DNA of 52,707 nucleotides from Alphaproteobacteria bacterium (GCA_021325315.1 JAJPHK010000186.1:1-52707); one strand, 5' to 3'. Numbered from the stretch's first letter, positions 9,121 through 17,606 are shown. Translations and numbers: made by a program. The notes: generated from the letters alone by a model not told the origin.

Positions 9121-10623
9121 ATGACTGACATTCTCATTCAGCTCACGCACGGCTTCGTCGCTTGTCTAAGCCCCGTTCATCTGACGTTACTCTTTTTCGG
9201 CATCGTGATTGGGCTTCTGATCGGCGTGTTACCTGGTCTCACGCTCGTGATGGGCGTTGCGCTCGCGCTTCCTTTCACCTACCAGATGGATGTCACCGCC
9301 TCGATCATTCTGCTCGGCGCCATGTACGTATCGGGCACCTACGGCGGCGCATTCACGGCAATCCTGTTCAAAATACCCGGGGAACCCATCGACGTTCCGA
9401 TGTTGTGGGACGGCTACACGATGGGCCGCAAGGGCAAGCCCGCCAAGGCGCTCGGCTGGACACTGGTGGCGGCGCTTGGCGGCGGACTTCTCTCCGCCAT
9501 CGTTATGGTCGCGCTCACGGAACCGCTCGCCAAATTCGCGCTTAGCTTCTCCTCGCCGGAATATTTCGTGATCGTGATGTTCGGCCTTTTGAGCGTGGTT
9601 GCGATCGGGAAGGGTTCGCTCGCGAACGCTTTCATCAGCATGAGCGTCGGGATTCTGATCTCGGCCGTCGGCGTCGATCCGATCTATGGGGCGCCGCGCT
9701 TTACGTTCGGCTCGCCGATTCTGGCCGATGGCATCGAATTTCTCGTCGTGATGGTCGGTGCCTACGGCGTCGGCGAAGTCTTGACGCGGCTTGAAACCGG
9801 CTTTGCCACGCAGCCGATCGAGAAGATCAAGAACGCGCGTACGGAATTGCCGACCTGGAAGGAGCTGAAGGAAGTTAAGGGCATGTTTTTCCGCTCCTCC
9901 GTGGTCGGGGATCTGATCGGCCTGTTGCCGGGGGCGGGCGCCACCATTGCTTCGTTTGTGAGCTACGGTATCGAAGCGCGGTTCGGAAAACGCAGAAAGG
10001 AGATGGGTACCGGCGTCGCCGAAGGCGTGATTGCCCCGCAAGCGGCGGCGACCGCTTCGGTCGGTGGCGCGCTTGTCCATTTGCTAGCGCTCGGAATTCC
10101 CGGCAGCGGAGCGACTGCCGTCATGCTGGGCGCCTTCATGCTGCACGGAATACAACCCGGCCCGCAGGTGCTCGTAACCTCGGCGCCGATGGTTTACACG
10201 ATTTTCGCGTCGATCTTCCTCGGGCTGTTCCTGATGTGCGCGATCGGCTATCTCGCCATCAAGCCGCTGATTAAAATTCTCGACTTTCCCGAAGCTGTCG
10301 TGTCCGCTTACGTGTTGACGCTCTGCTTCATTGGCGCGCTTTCGATCCGCAACAACATTACGGATCTGTGGCTGATCATCGCCTTTGGCGTTATCGGTTA
10401 TGGCTTCGAGCGGCTGAAATTTCCGATCGCCCCGCTGGTGCTGGGCGTCATTCTCGGGCCGATCGCGGAAGACAACTTCATGAACACGATGATCAGCTTC
10501 AGCAACGACTGGACGGTATTCTTTACGCGCCCGATTTCCGGAACGATCGTGGCCTTCACGGTTATTGTGCTGCTGCTGCCCTTTATTCAAAAATTGCGGG
10601 CCCATTATCTGGCGACCGCATAG
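9121..10623 (+). CDS. TTT transporter large membrane subunit (TctA)
   Basis: The 500-residue polytopic protein has the TctA signatures: a glycine-rich N-terminal GVLPGLTLVMGVALALPFTY near residue 36 and YGGAFTAILFKIPGEP near residue 77, repeated in degenerate form in the second half (GLLPGAGATIASFVSYG, LALGIPGSGATAVMLGAFML). Around eleven or twelve hydrophobic segments are expected. It is the transport channel of the tctCBA system and uses an ion gradient. It ends the operon; a perfect hairpin lies 33 bp after its stop. The transported compound is inferred from the sulfonate context only. Confidence 0.9.
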   Translation: MTDILIQLTHGFVACLSPVHLTLLFFGIVIGLLIGVLPGLTLVMGVALALPFTYQMDVTASIILLGAMYVSGTYGGAFTAILFKIPGEPIDVPMLWDGYTMGRKGKPAKALGWTLVAALGGGLLSAIVMVALTEPLAKFALSFSSPEYFVIVMFGLLSVVAIGKGSLANAFISMSVGILISAVGVDPIYGAPRFTFGSPILADGIEFLVVMVGAYGVGEVLTRLETGFATQPIEKIKNARTELPTWKELKEVKGMFFRSSVVGDLIGLLPGAGATIASFVSYGIEARFGKRRKEMGTGVAEGVIAPQAAATASVGGALVHLLALGIPGSGATAVMLGAFMLHGIQPGPQVLVTSAPMVYTIFASIFLGLFLMCAIGYLAIKPLIKILDFPEAVVSAYVLTLCFIGALSIRNNITDLWLIIAFGVIGYGFERLKFPIAPLVLGVILGPIAEDNFMNTMISFSNDWTVFFTRPISGTIVAFTVIVLLLPFIQKLRAHYLATA

Positions 10624-10655
10624 CCGGGGACGCCGATTCATCGCAAATGCGATTC

Positions 10656-10686
10656 TGGTCTGACGAACAGATTGTTCGTCAGACCA
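10656..10686. repeat. Perfect 14-bp inverted repeat after tctA
   Basis: TGGTCTGACGAACA (10656-10669) and its exact complement (10673-10686) flank a three-base loop. No T-run follows on either strand, so it is not a standard terminator. It lies between tctA and the second copy of the duplicated promoter element. It may be a factor-dependent terminator, an mRNA-stabilising hairpin or an operator for a dimeric regulator. Confidence 0.6.
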
Positions 10687-10713
10687 TTTGTCGCAGCGGT
10701 GCCGGTGTTTCCG

Positions 10714-10790
10714 ATGATAAACGTCGCGAATGGCGACGATGCAAATTATCAATTTTGTGACGGCGAGTGCATCGTGCACCATGCTGAAAA
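10714..10790 (+). promoter_or_regulatory. Duplicated promoter element, copy 2 (upstream of the sauU-like operon)
   Basis: This is the second copy of the element at 7421-7496, at 54 of 69 positions and without gaps. The GATGCA (10738) / TGCATC (10768) inverted repeat and the TGCATCGTGCACCAT block are intact. It ends about 60 bp before the MFS gene start. Shared control with tctCBA is inferred. Confidence 0.7.
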
Positions 10791-10849
10791 GCCAACGGCC
10801 GTGAAAACATGACTCGCGGCTCAGAATAATTCCGCCGGGAGGACAAAAC

Positions 10850-12139
10850 ATGCAATTGGTGCACAGACAAGCGTCCCGCTTGGTGCTGCTCATCTCATGC
10901 CTGATGTATTTCGTTTTCTACATCGATCGCGTGAACATATCGACCGCGGCGCCTGTCATGCAGCAGGATCTAGGGCTCACCGCAACGGAGCTCGGGATCG
11001 CATTTTCCGCCTTTGCCTATCCTTATGCGTTCTTCCAGATCGCTGGCGGCTGGTTCGGCGACCGGCTGGGGCCGCGGAAGGGCCTTTTCATTTGTTCGCT
11101 GATCGTCGCCGTATCGACGATCTGGACCGGCATTGCAGGTGGACTGCTGTCGCTCTTTCTCGCGCGGCTCGCGCTCGGCATTGGCGAAGGCCCCGCGTTT
11201 CCGACGGCGACCCGCGCGCTGTCGAGCTGGATGCGTCCCGATCAGCGCGGCTGGGCGCAGGGTATCACGCACGCTTTTTCGCGTCTGGGTAACGCAATCT
11301 CGCCGCCGTTGATCGCAGCGCTCATCGTCGCCTTTTCCTGGCGTGTCTCCTTCTTCGTTCTGGGGGCGGCGAGCTTGGTCTGGTCGCTTTTATGGTGGCT
11401 CTATTTTCGGGACGATCCGCGCGATCACCCGCAGATCACGAACGAAGAGCTCGAAGGCCTTCCGCCGGCGAATGTTGCGGCGGCGCGCAAATCGATTCCC
11501 TGGGGCCCGCTCTTCATGCGAATCCTGCCGGTCACGCTCACGGACTTCTGCTACGGTTGGATTCTTTGGCTCTATCTTAATTGGCTGCCGTCTTTCTTCC
11601 TTCACGAATACAATTTGAAGATCAAAGCCTCGGCGCTGTTTGCCGCTGGCGTATTTTTCGCAGGCGTGGTCGGCGATACGGTGGGAGGGCTCCTGAGCGA
11701 TCGCATCCTCAAGAAAACCGGCGATGTCGGCAAAGCGCGTATAACCGTGATCGTGCTCGGCTTTCTTGGATCGTTCTGCTGCATGCTGCCGATTGTCTTT
11801 ATTCACGATCTCAACATGGTCGCACTGTTCCTCTCCGGAGCGTTCTTCTTCTCGGAGCTGATCGTGGCGCCGATCTGGGCCACCCCGATGGATATCGCAC
11901 CCGAATTCTCGGGAGCCGCGAGCGGTTTCATGAATTTCGGCTTCGGTATGGCCGGCATTATTTCCCCGGTCGTGTTCGGCTATGCGATCGACCTTTCGGG
12001 GCGCTGGGACGTTCCTTTTATCGGGTCGCTGGCGATGCTTTTAATTGGCGCGGTGCTCGCGTTAAGAATGAGGCCGGGCGAGCGTTTTGTTGCCCCGCAA
12101 TCCGCGCCGCAAGTCGCGAAAAATACAGCCGTCACTTAA
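10850..12139 (+). CDS. MFS transporter of the ACS/phthalate-permease type, candidate sulfoacetate importer (SauU-like)
   Basis: The 429-residue carrier has about twelve hydrophobic segments and the anion:cation symporter pattern: YIDRVNISTAAPVMQQDLGL near residue 24 and GGWFGDRLGPRKG near residue 66. The start is preceded by CCGGGAGGAC. It leads the operon with the CoA-acylating dehydrogenase and the CoA-ligase subunits. In Cupriavidus necator the sulfoacetate genes include an MFS carrier (SauU), so sulfoacetate is the favoured substrate. ACS-family members also carry sugar acids or aromatic acids. The gene gives a second uptake route beside tctCBA, both under the same promoter element. Confidence 0.85.
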   Translation: MQLVHRQASRLVLLISCLMYFVFYIDRVNISTAAPVMQQDLGLTATELGIAFSAFAYPYAFFQIAGGWFGDRLGPRKGLFICSLIVAVSTIWTGIAGGLLSLFLARLALGIGEGPAFPTATRALSSWMRPDQRGWAQGITHAFSRLGNAISPPLIAALIVAFSWRVSFFVLGAASLVWSLLWWLYFRDDPRDHPQITNEELEGLPPANVAAARKSIPWGPLFMRILPVTLTDFCYGWILWLYLNWLPSFFLHEYNLKIKASALFAAGVFFAGVVGDTVGGLLSDRILKKTGDVGKARITVIVLGFLGSFCCMLPIVFIHDLNMVALFLSGAFFFSELIVAPIWATPMDIAPEFSGAASGFMNFGFGMAGIISPVVFGYAIDLSGRWDVPFIGSLAMLLIGAVLALRMRPGERFVAPQSAPQVAKNTAVT

Positions 12140-12173
12140 AGATGACGGATTGAACGAGGAGATGGAGTTAGCC

Positions 12174-13601
12174 ATGAGTGTCGTCGTGGAAATGCCGAAC
12201 CAGAAATCGCCCGCGCAGCAAATCGCGGCTGATCTCATGCGAAAGGCCCGTATCGCGCAGGAAGCCTTCGCCGAAGCCGATCAGGCGCGCGTCGACGAGG
12301 CCGTCCGCGCGGTTGCCTGGTCGCTCTATAAGCCCGAGCATGCGAAGGAACTTGCCGAACTCGCGGTGCAGGACACCGGTCTCGGCAACGTGCCGGACAA
12401 GATCATCAAGAAACAGCGCAAGACCTTCGGCACGCTGCGCGACCTCCTGCGCGTGAAGTCAGTCGGCGAGATCGAACGGGACGACAAGCGCGGTATCGTG
12501 AAGTTCGCGAAGCCGATCGGCGTTGTGGGTATCGTGACGCCGTCGACCAATCCGGGCGCGACGCCCGTGAACAAGACGATGATGGCGATCAAGGGCCGCA
12601 ACGCCGTAATTGTCGCGCCGTCGCCGCTTGGCTACCGCACCACGGGGCTCACCGTCGAATATATGCGGAAGGCGCTCGCGCAAATCGGCCTGCCGGAAGA
12701 CCTCGTGCAAATCCTTCCGTCGCCGGTCACCAAGGATACGACCCAGGCGCTCATGGAGGCGGTGGATCTCGTGGTGGTCACCGGCTCGCAGGATAACGTG
12801 CGCCGCGCCTATTCGAGCGGCACGCCTGCGATCGGCGTCGGCGCTGGCAACGTCCCCGTGATTATCGACGAGACCGCGAATCTCGACGACGCGGCGAAGA
12901 AAATCTGCGCGTCCAAAACCTTCGACAACGCGACGTCCTGCTCGTCCGAAAATTCGGTCGTGATCGTCGACGCCGTTTACGACAAGGCGATCGAGGCGCT
13001 GAAGCGGGCAGGCGGCTATCTGGTTGATCCGTCAAAGAAAGCGAATGTCGTCAACGAGCTTTGGAAGAACGGAAAGCTCAACCGCCACCTGATCGCGCGC
13101 GACATGCCGGTGCTCGTGAAGGGATTCGGTCTTCCCGAGGAAGCGGCGAAATCGAAATTCCTCATGGTGGAGGAAACCGGCATCGGCCGCGGCTATCCGC
13201 TCTCCGGCGAGAAGCTTGCGCTCGTGCTCACCGTCTATCGCGCCTCCGATTTCAAGGCGGCGAAGGAGACCATCCGCAAAATTCTCGATTTCCAGGGCAA
13301 GGGTCATTCCATGGGCCTGCACACCACCAACATGGCGCGCGCCCGCGAGCTTGCGGAAGAACTGCCGGTCGTCCGAGTGCTGATCAATTTCGCGCACACT
13401 TTCGGCAATGGCGGCGGCTTCGACAGCGGCCTCGAGTTTACGCTGACCATGGGCTGCGGCTCATGGCAAAAGAACTCGATCTCGGAAAACCTGAACTACA
13501 GGCACTTCCTCAACATCACCCATCTCGTGACGCCGATCCCGGAAGACAAGCCGAGCGAGGAAGCGCTGTTCGGGCCGCACTGGGCGAAATACGGGAAATA
13601 G
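12174..13601 (+). CDS. sauS: CoA-acylating aldehyde dehydrogenase, candidate sulfoacetaldehyde dehydrogenase
   Basis: Starting at 12174 gives 475 residues and the best ribosome site (GGAG seven bases upstream); an in-frame ATG at 12162 is the alternative. The protein is an acylating aldehyde dehydrogenase. It has the substrate tract IVTPSTNPGATPVNK near residue 120, nucleotide-loop VVVTGSQDNV, and catalytic Cys256 in ATSCSSENS. Such enzymes interconvert acyl-CoA and aldehyde with NAD(P)H. Beside xsc and an acid-CoA ligase, the likely reaction is sulfoacetyl-CoA reduction to sulfoacetaldehyde (SauS). It is not the longer bifunctional AdhE. Acetaldehyde or propanal as substrate would not explain the neighbours. 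Confidence 0.82.
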   Translation: MSVVVEMPNQKSPAQQIAADLMRKARIAQEAFAEADQARVDEAVRAVAWSLYKPEHAKELAELAVQDTGLGNVPDKIIKKQRKTFGTLRDLLRVKSVGEIERDDKRGIVKFAKPIGVVGIVTPSTNPGATPVNKTMMAIKGRNAVIVAPSPLGYRTTGLTVEYMRKALAQIGLPEDLVQILPSPVTKDTTQALMEAVDLVVVTGSQDNVRRAYSSGTPAIGVGAGNVPVIIDETANLDDAAKKICASKTFDNATSCSSENSVVIVDAVYDKAIEALKRAGGYLVDPSKKANVVNELWKNGKLNRHLIARDMPVLVKGFGLPEEAAKSKFLMVEETGIGRGYPLSGEKLALVLTVYRASDFKAAKETIRKILDFQGKGHSMGLHTTNMARARELAEELPVVRVLINFAHTFGNGGGFDSGLEFTLTMGCGSWQKNSISENLNYRHFLNITHLVTPIPEDKPSEEALFGPHWAKYGK

Positions 13602-13613
13602 AAAGCGACAACG

Positions 13614-14741
13614 ATGAATCTCGAGGAATACGCTGCCAAGCGCAGCGTGCTTCAGCCCGCGGGCATTCCGACGCCGCGCGGCACGATCTGCAAGACCCCG
13701 GAAGAAGCGGCGGCCGCCGTGCGCAATATCGGCCCGTCGGTGGTGAAGGCGCAGGTGCCGGCCGGCAAGCGCGGCAAGTCCGGCGGCATCAAGATGGCCG
13801 ACAAGCCGGAAGAAGGCGCGGCCGCCGTGCGCCAGATCGTCGGCATGACGATCGGCGGCAGCCGCGTCGAGCAGGTGCTTGTCGAGGAGCGTTGCCCCAT
13901 CGAGCGCGAGCTTTACGCGGCGGTGCTCACGGACGTGACAAGCCGCAGCCCGCTCATTCTGTTCTCCACCGAAGGCGGCATGGACATCGAGGAAGTGGCG
14001 GAGAAAAAGCCTGCGGCGATCCGGCGGCATATCGTCGATATCGATCGCGGCTTCGGCGCGGCGGACGCGGCAACGCTTCTGAAAGGCCTCGATCTCGGCG
14101 CGGCCTCCGCGGCGGTTGCGGATATTCTGGTGAAGCTCTACAAGGCGTTTTCCGAAAATGACGCGGAGCTCGTCGAGATCAATCCGCTCGCGGTCCTGAA
14201 GGACGGGCGCGTGATCGCGCTCGATTGCAAATTCGTGCTCGACGACGCTTCCGCCGTGCGCAAGCCCGATCTCGCCAAGGTCGCTGCGCCCCCGCAGATG
14301 ACCGCGCTCGAAAAGCGCGGCGCTGACGTGGGCCTCAAATTCATCCAGCTCGACGGCAATGTCGGCGTGCTTGCGAACGGCGCCGGGCTGACGATGACCA
14401 CGATGGACGTGATCGACCATTTCGGCGGAAAGCCAGCGAATTTTCTCGAGATCGGCGGCGAGGCCTATACGAAATCCGAAATTGCGCTCGATCTCGTTCT
14501 CTCCAATCCCGGCGTAAAAAGCCTCGTGATCAATTTCTGCGGCGCCTTCGCGCGCACCGACGTGATGGCCGAAGGCGTCGTGAAGGCGTGGGAGAAATTG
14601 AACCCGGCCGTCCCCGTATTCTTCTCCATTCACGGCACCGGCGAAAAGGAGGCCGTGAAGCTCGTGAAGGAACGGCTCGGCATCGAGCCCTACGATCTGA
14701 TGGAAGACGCGGTGAAGGCCGCAATCGAGGCAGCGAAATGA
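13614..14741 (+). CDS. ADP-forming acyl-CoA ligase beta subunit, candidate sulfoacetate-CoA ligase (SauC-like)
   Basis: The 375-residue protein has the succinyl-CoA synthetase beta fold. An N-terminal ATP-grasp domain (MNLEEYAAKRSVLQ, then VVKAQVPAGKRGKSGGIKMA near residue 44) and the Mg-binding ELVEINPLAVL near residue 183 precede the C-terminal CoA-ligase domain. It starts 12 bp after sauS and overlaps its alpha partner by an ATGA, so the two are translationally coupled. With sauS and xsc downstream in the pathway, activation of sulfoacetate to sulfoacetyl-CoA using ATP is the natural role. Cupriavidus instead uses an AMP-forming SauT; none is present here. Succinate or malate as substrate is the alternative. 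Confidence 0.75.
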   Translation: MNLEEYAAKRSVLQPAGIPTPRGTICKTPEEAAAAVRNIGPSVVKAQVPAGKRGKSGGIKMADKPEEGAAAVRQIVGMTIGGSRVEQVLVEERCPIERELYAAVLTDVTSRSPLILFSTEGGMDIEEVAEKKPAAIRRHIVDIDRGFGAADAATLLKGLDLGAASAAVADILVKLYKAFSENDAELVEINPLAVLKDGRVIALDCKFVLDDASAVRKPDLAKVAAPPQMTALEKRGADVGLKFIQLDGNVGVLANGAGLTMTTMDVIDHFGGKPANFLEIGGEAYTKSEIALDLVLSNPGVKSLVINFCGAFARTDVMAEGVVKAWEKLNPAVPVFFSIHGTGEKEAVKLVKERLGIEPYDLMEDAVKAAIEAAK

Positions 14742-15604
14742 TTTACCGGCGCGGTCAAAAGGTTCTGGTGCAAGGCATCACCGGCAAGCAGGGCACGTTC
14801 TGGGCCGAGAAGATGATGGAGTGCGGCACCGAGGTCGTGGGCGGCGTGAACCCCAAGCGCGCGGGCGAGAAGCATCTCGGCGTTCCGGTCTACGGCACGG
14901 CGGTCGAAGCGGCGAAGCAGCGGCCCTGCGACATGTCGGTGATCTTCATCCCGCCCTTGATGGCGAAGGACGCGATTATTGACGCGATCGATGCCGGGAT
15001 CAAAACCATCGTCGTGCTCACCGAGCACATCCCGAGCCACGATGTGTTGCAGATTTTCGCCCGGTTGAGGAATTCGGAAAGCCGCATCGTCGGCCCGAAC
15101 ACGGCGGGAATCGTCACTCCGGGCGAGGGCTTTGTCGGCATCATGCCGGGTCACAATCCGAGCGTCTTCATGCCGGGCCGCGTGGGCGTGATTTCGCGAA
15201 GCGGCAGCCTGGGGACGTTGATCTGCCTCAACCTCACGCGCGCGAAGCTCGGCCAGTCGGCCTTCATCGGCATCGGCGGCGATCCCATCATCGGCACCAC
15301 GACACGCGACGCACTCGAAGCCTTGGATAAGGACGACCGCACCGACTCTGTCGTTCTCGTCGGCGAGATCGGCGGCGCGATGGAAGAAGAGGCCGCCGAA
15401 TACGCGAAGACGATGAAGAAGCCGGTGGTTTCGTTTATCGCTGGCCGCTCGTCGCCGCCGGGCAAGAAGATGGGCCATGCGGGCGCAATCGTGAGCGGCG
15501 GGAAGGGCGGCTATGGCGCGAAACGCGCGGCGCTGGAAAAGGCGGGCGTGAAGGTCGCCGATACACCGGCGGATATCGCCACTATGCTGAAATCGGCCTA
15601 CTAG
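14738..15604 (+). CDS. ADP-forming acyl-CoA ligase alpha subunit, candidate sulfoacetate-CoA ligase (SauD-like)
   Basis: The 288-residue protein matches the succinyl-CoA synthetase alpha subunit in size and layout. The CoA-binding Rossmann start is VLVQGITGKQGTFWAEKM, and the phosphohistidine loop is GKKMGHAGAIVSGGKGG near residue 247 with its histidine intact. The ATG overlaps the stop of the beta gene. The complex would transfer phosphate through this histidine to form acyl phosphate and then acyl-CoA. Operon position behind sauS marks it as the activating enzyme for sulfoacetate. The substrate pocket cannot be judged without alignment, and a true succinyl- or malyl-CoA synthetase remains possible. 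Confidence 0.75.
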   Translation: MIYRRGQKVLVQGITGKQGTFWAEKMMECGTEVVGGVNPKRAGEKHLGVPVYGTAVEAAKQRPCDMSVIFIPPLMAKDAIIDAIDAGIKTIVVLTEHIPSHDVLQIFARLRNSESRIVGPNTAGIVTPGEGFVGIMPGHNPSVFMPGRVGVISRSGSLGTLICLNLTRAKLGQSAFIGIGGDPIIGTTTRDALEALDKDDRTDSVVLVGEIGGAMEEEAAEYAKTMKKPVVSFIAGRSSPPGKKMGHAGAIVSGGKGGYGAKRAALEKAGVKVADTPADIATMLKSAY

Positions 15605-15659
15605 AGGCAAAATTTCTCAGCAATTTCAATTGCTTCGGCAGGTAGCCGAAAGGCGCGCC

Positions 15660-16700
15660 ATGGCGTATCTGAACGCCATGAACATATATTCGCGCGATAA
15701 GCATCTTCCGGCAGCCCGCTTCAGCGTGGCGCCGATGATGGACTGGACCGACCGCCACTGCCGGTTCTTCCATCGGCTGCTGACGAAAAATACGCTGCTC
15801 TATACCGAGATGCTCACGGCGGATGCCGTGATTCACGGCCCGCGCGAGCGGCTCTTGGGCTTCGATCCGGAGGAGCATCCGGTCGCTCTGCAGCTCGGCG
15901 GGAGCGATCCCGAAAAGCTCGCGGATGCCGCAAGGATCGGCGCGGATTTCGGCTATGACGAAATCAATCTGAATGTTGGCTGCCCCTCCGACCGCGTGCA
16001 GGAGGGGCGTTTCGGGGCTTGCCTCATGCGTGAGCCGAAACTCGTCGGCGAATGCGTGACGGCCATGAAGCGCGCGGTGAAAATTCCCGTCACGGTGAAA
16101 TGCCGCCTCGGCGTCGACGATCAGGATATGGAACAATCGCTCGATCATTTCGCCGATATCGTCATCGGGGCAGGCGGCGATGCGCTGATCGTGCACGCGC
16201 GCAAGGCCTGGCTTGAAGGTCTGAGCCCGCGGGAGAACCGTACCGTCCCGCCGCTCGATCACGCGCGCGTCTGTCGGCTAAAAGAGCGTTTCGGAAACTT
16301 CCCCGTGATTTTGAACGGCGGCATCATGAGCATCGCGGAAGCGAAAGCGCATCTCGCGCATGTCGACGGTGTGATGATGGGCCGCGCGGCGTACGAAAAT
16401 CCCGGCCAGCTGCTCGCCGCCGATCCCGAAATCTTCGGTGTGCCGCCGCCGGTCCGCGACCTGAAGATGGCGGTCGAAAAACTGTTTCCGTATATCGAGC
16501 GCGCGATGTCGGAAGGCGCGCGGCTGAACAGCATCACGCGGCACCTGCTCGGGCTGTTTCGCGGTCAGCCGGGGGCGCGGCTGTACCGCCGCCATCTCGC
16601 GACAGAAGCGGTGAAGCCCGGCGCGGGCGTCGCGGTTCTCCGCGAAGCGCTCGCCTTCGTGCGCGATGGCGATCGTGAACTCGCTCGAAGCGCTGCCTAA
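15660..16700 (+). CDS. dusA: tRNA-dihydrouridine(20/20a) synthase
   Basis: The protein of 346 residues (start 15660; an ATG at 15678 is equally possible) is an FMN TIM barrel. It has the DusA-specific opening RFSVAPMMDWTDRHCRFFHR and the catalytic cysteine in NVGCPSDRVQEGRFGACLM. It reduces uridine 20/20a in the D-loop of tRNAs with NADPH. It sits 55 bp after the sau-like operon but has no functional link to it and marks the end of the catabolic island. The family length and motifs are complete. Confidence 0.92.
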   Translation: MAYLNAMNIYSRDKHLPAARFSVAPMMDWTDRHCRFFHRLLTKNTLLYTEMLTADAVIHGPRERLLGFDPEEHPVALQLGGSDPEKLADAARIGADFGYDEINLNVGCPSDRVQEGRFGACLMREPKLVGECVTAMKRAVKIPVTVKCRLGVDDQDMEQSLDHFADIVIGAGGDALIVHARKAWLEGLSPRENRTVPPLDHARVCRLKERFGNFPVILNGGIMSIAEAKAHLAHVDGVMMGRAAYENPGQLLAADPEIFGVPPPVRDLKMAVEKLFPYIERAMSEGARLNSITRHLLGLFRGQPGARLYRRHLATEAVKPGAGVAVLREALAFVRDGDRELARSAA

Positions 16701-16730
16701 CGGTTTTCAGTAAAATTGTATTGCATTCCG

Positions 16731-16824
16731 CCGTCATGCCCGCACTTGTTGCGGGCATCCACGCCTTGAAAACCGCGCTGCAAAAAAGGCGTGGATGCCC
16801 GGCATAAAGCCGGGCATGACGACG
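16731..16824. repeat. Palindromic intergenic repeat, family A copy 1
   Basis: A 94-bp imperfect palindrome runs from CCGTCATGCCCG to CGGGCATGACGACGG. Inner arms ATCCACGCCTT and AAAGGCGTGGAT flank a variable centre. It belongs to the same family as 47556-47646 and 49448-49599. It lies between the convergent dusA and protease genes and could terminate both. Confidence 0.8.
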
Positions 16825-16866
16825 GTTGGTTCTCGCATGAAAAATCTAGTGCGAAACGGTTTTGTT

Positions 16867-17589
16867 CTACTGCGCCAGCCGCTTTGCGTGCATCACGAGC
16901 CGCTCGCCGCGTACCTCGAACGATTCGAGCCGGCTCAAAAAGCTCATGCCGAGTAGACTCGTCTTCAGGTCTCCGGGCGCGGTGACGAGCGCGGGCACGC
17001 GCCGCTCCTGAATGTTTCCGACCGCGATCTTGTCGAGTACGACCGAGGCCGCTTTGCCGCGGCCGTTGGCAGTCTCAATGGGAACGTCGTATTTCAGAAG
17101 TTCGACCGGCAGGCCCGCGGCCTTTGCCGCCTCCGCGGTGAGCACTACGCTCGACGCGCCCGTGTCGACCAGCATCGCGACGCGCGTACCGTTCACCTCG
17201 CCGCGGATGTTGAAGTCGCCCTGGTGTGCGCGCGCGACTTCGACGGCGCGGTCCGAGCCCAGCTTCGCGAAGGGAATGCCGGGAAACAACCCCGCGAGTA
17301 CGCGCGTTCCGCCGGATTCGATCTCAAAGCGATAATTGTAGCCCGCGACCGCGAGCCCCGCGACCGAAAGCCAGAACACGCCCGCGCGCAGCGTCTGGCC
17401 GAGGCGGTGATAGAGGAGCGCCGAGATTGCGCCGAACACCATGAAAATCAGCACCACGCCGGTGACCAGCGCCGCGAACGAATTGAGCTCGATACCGGCG
17501 ATCGTCCCCTGCTCGTGACGGATGGCGAGCGCCAGCACGGATACACCAAGGGCTGCGACAACTAACCAAAGCGGACGATCGGAACTCAC
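16867..17589 (-). CDS. Retropepsin-like (clan AA) aspartic protease, membrane-anchored
   Basis: A GTG start at 17589, preceded by AAGGAA, gives 240 residues. Two to three N-terminal hydrophobic segments (to about residue 85) lead into a single retropepsin domain with the active-site motif AMLVDTGASSVVLT near residue 130. This layout matches the bacterial TIGR02281-type family, in which one chain carries one aspartate and probably dimerises. It follows the histidine kinase by 17 bp on the same strand, so they are likely cotranscribed. The substrate is unknown. No ATG lies at the expected N-terminus, which is why GTG is chosen. Confidence 0.8.
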   Translation of the reverse strand: MSSDRPLWLVVAALGVSVLALAIRHEQGTIAGIELNSFAALVTGVVLIFMVFGAISALLYHRLGQTLRAGVFWLSVAGLAVAGYNYRFEIESGGTRVLAGLFPGIPFAKLGSDRAVEVARAHQGDFNIRGEVNGTRVAMLVDTGASSVVLTAEAAKAAGLPVELLKYDVPIETANGRGKAASVVLDKIAVGNIQERRVPALVTAPGDLKTSLLGMSFLSRLESFEVRGERLVMHAKRLAQ

Positions 17590-17606
17590 AGGTAATTTCC
17601 TTCTCT

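Noticed and set aside
13614-15604. Housekeeping succinyl-CoA synthetase sucCD
   Set aside because: The pair is in an operon with an acylating dehydrogenase and an MFS carrier, with no TCA-cycle genes such as mdh or sucAB. Kept as an alternative substrate, not as the main call.
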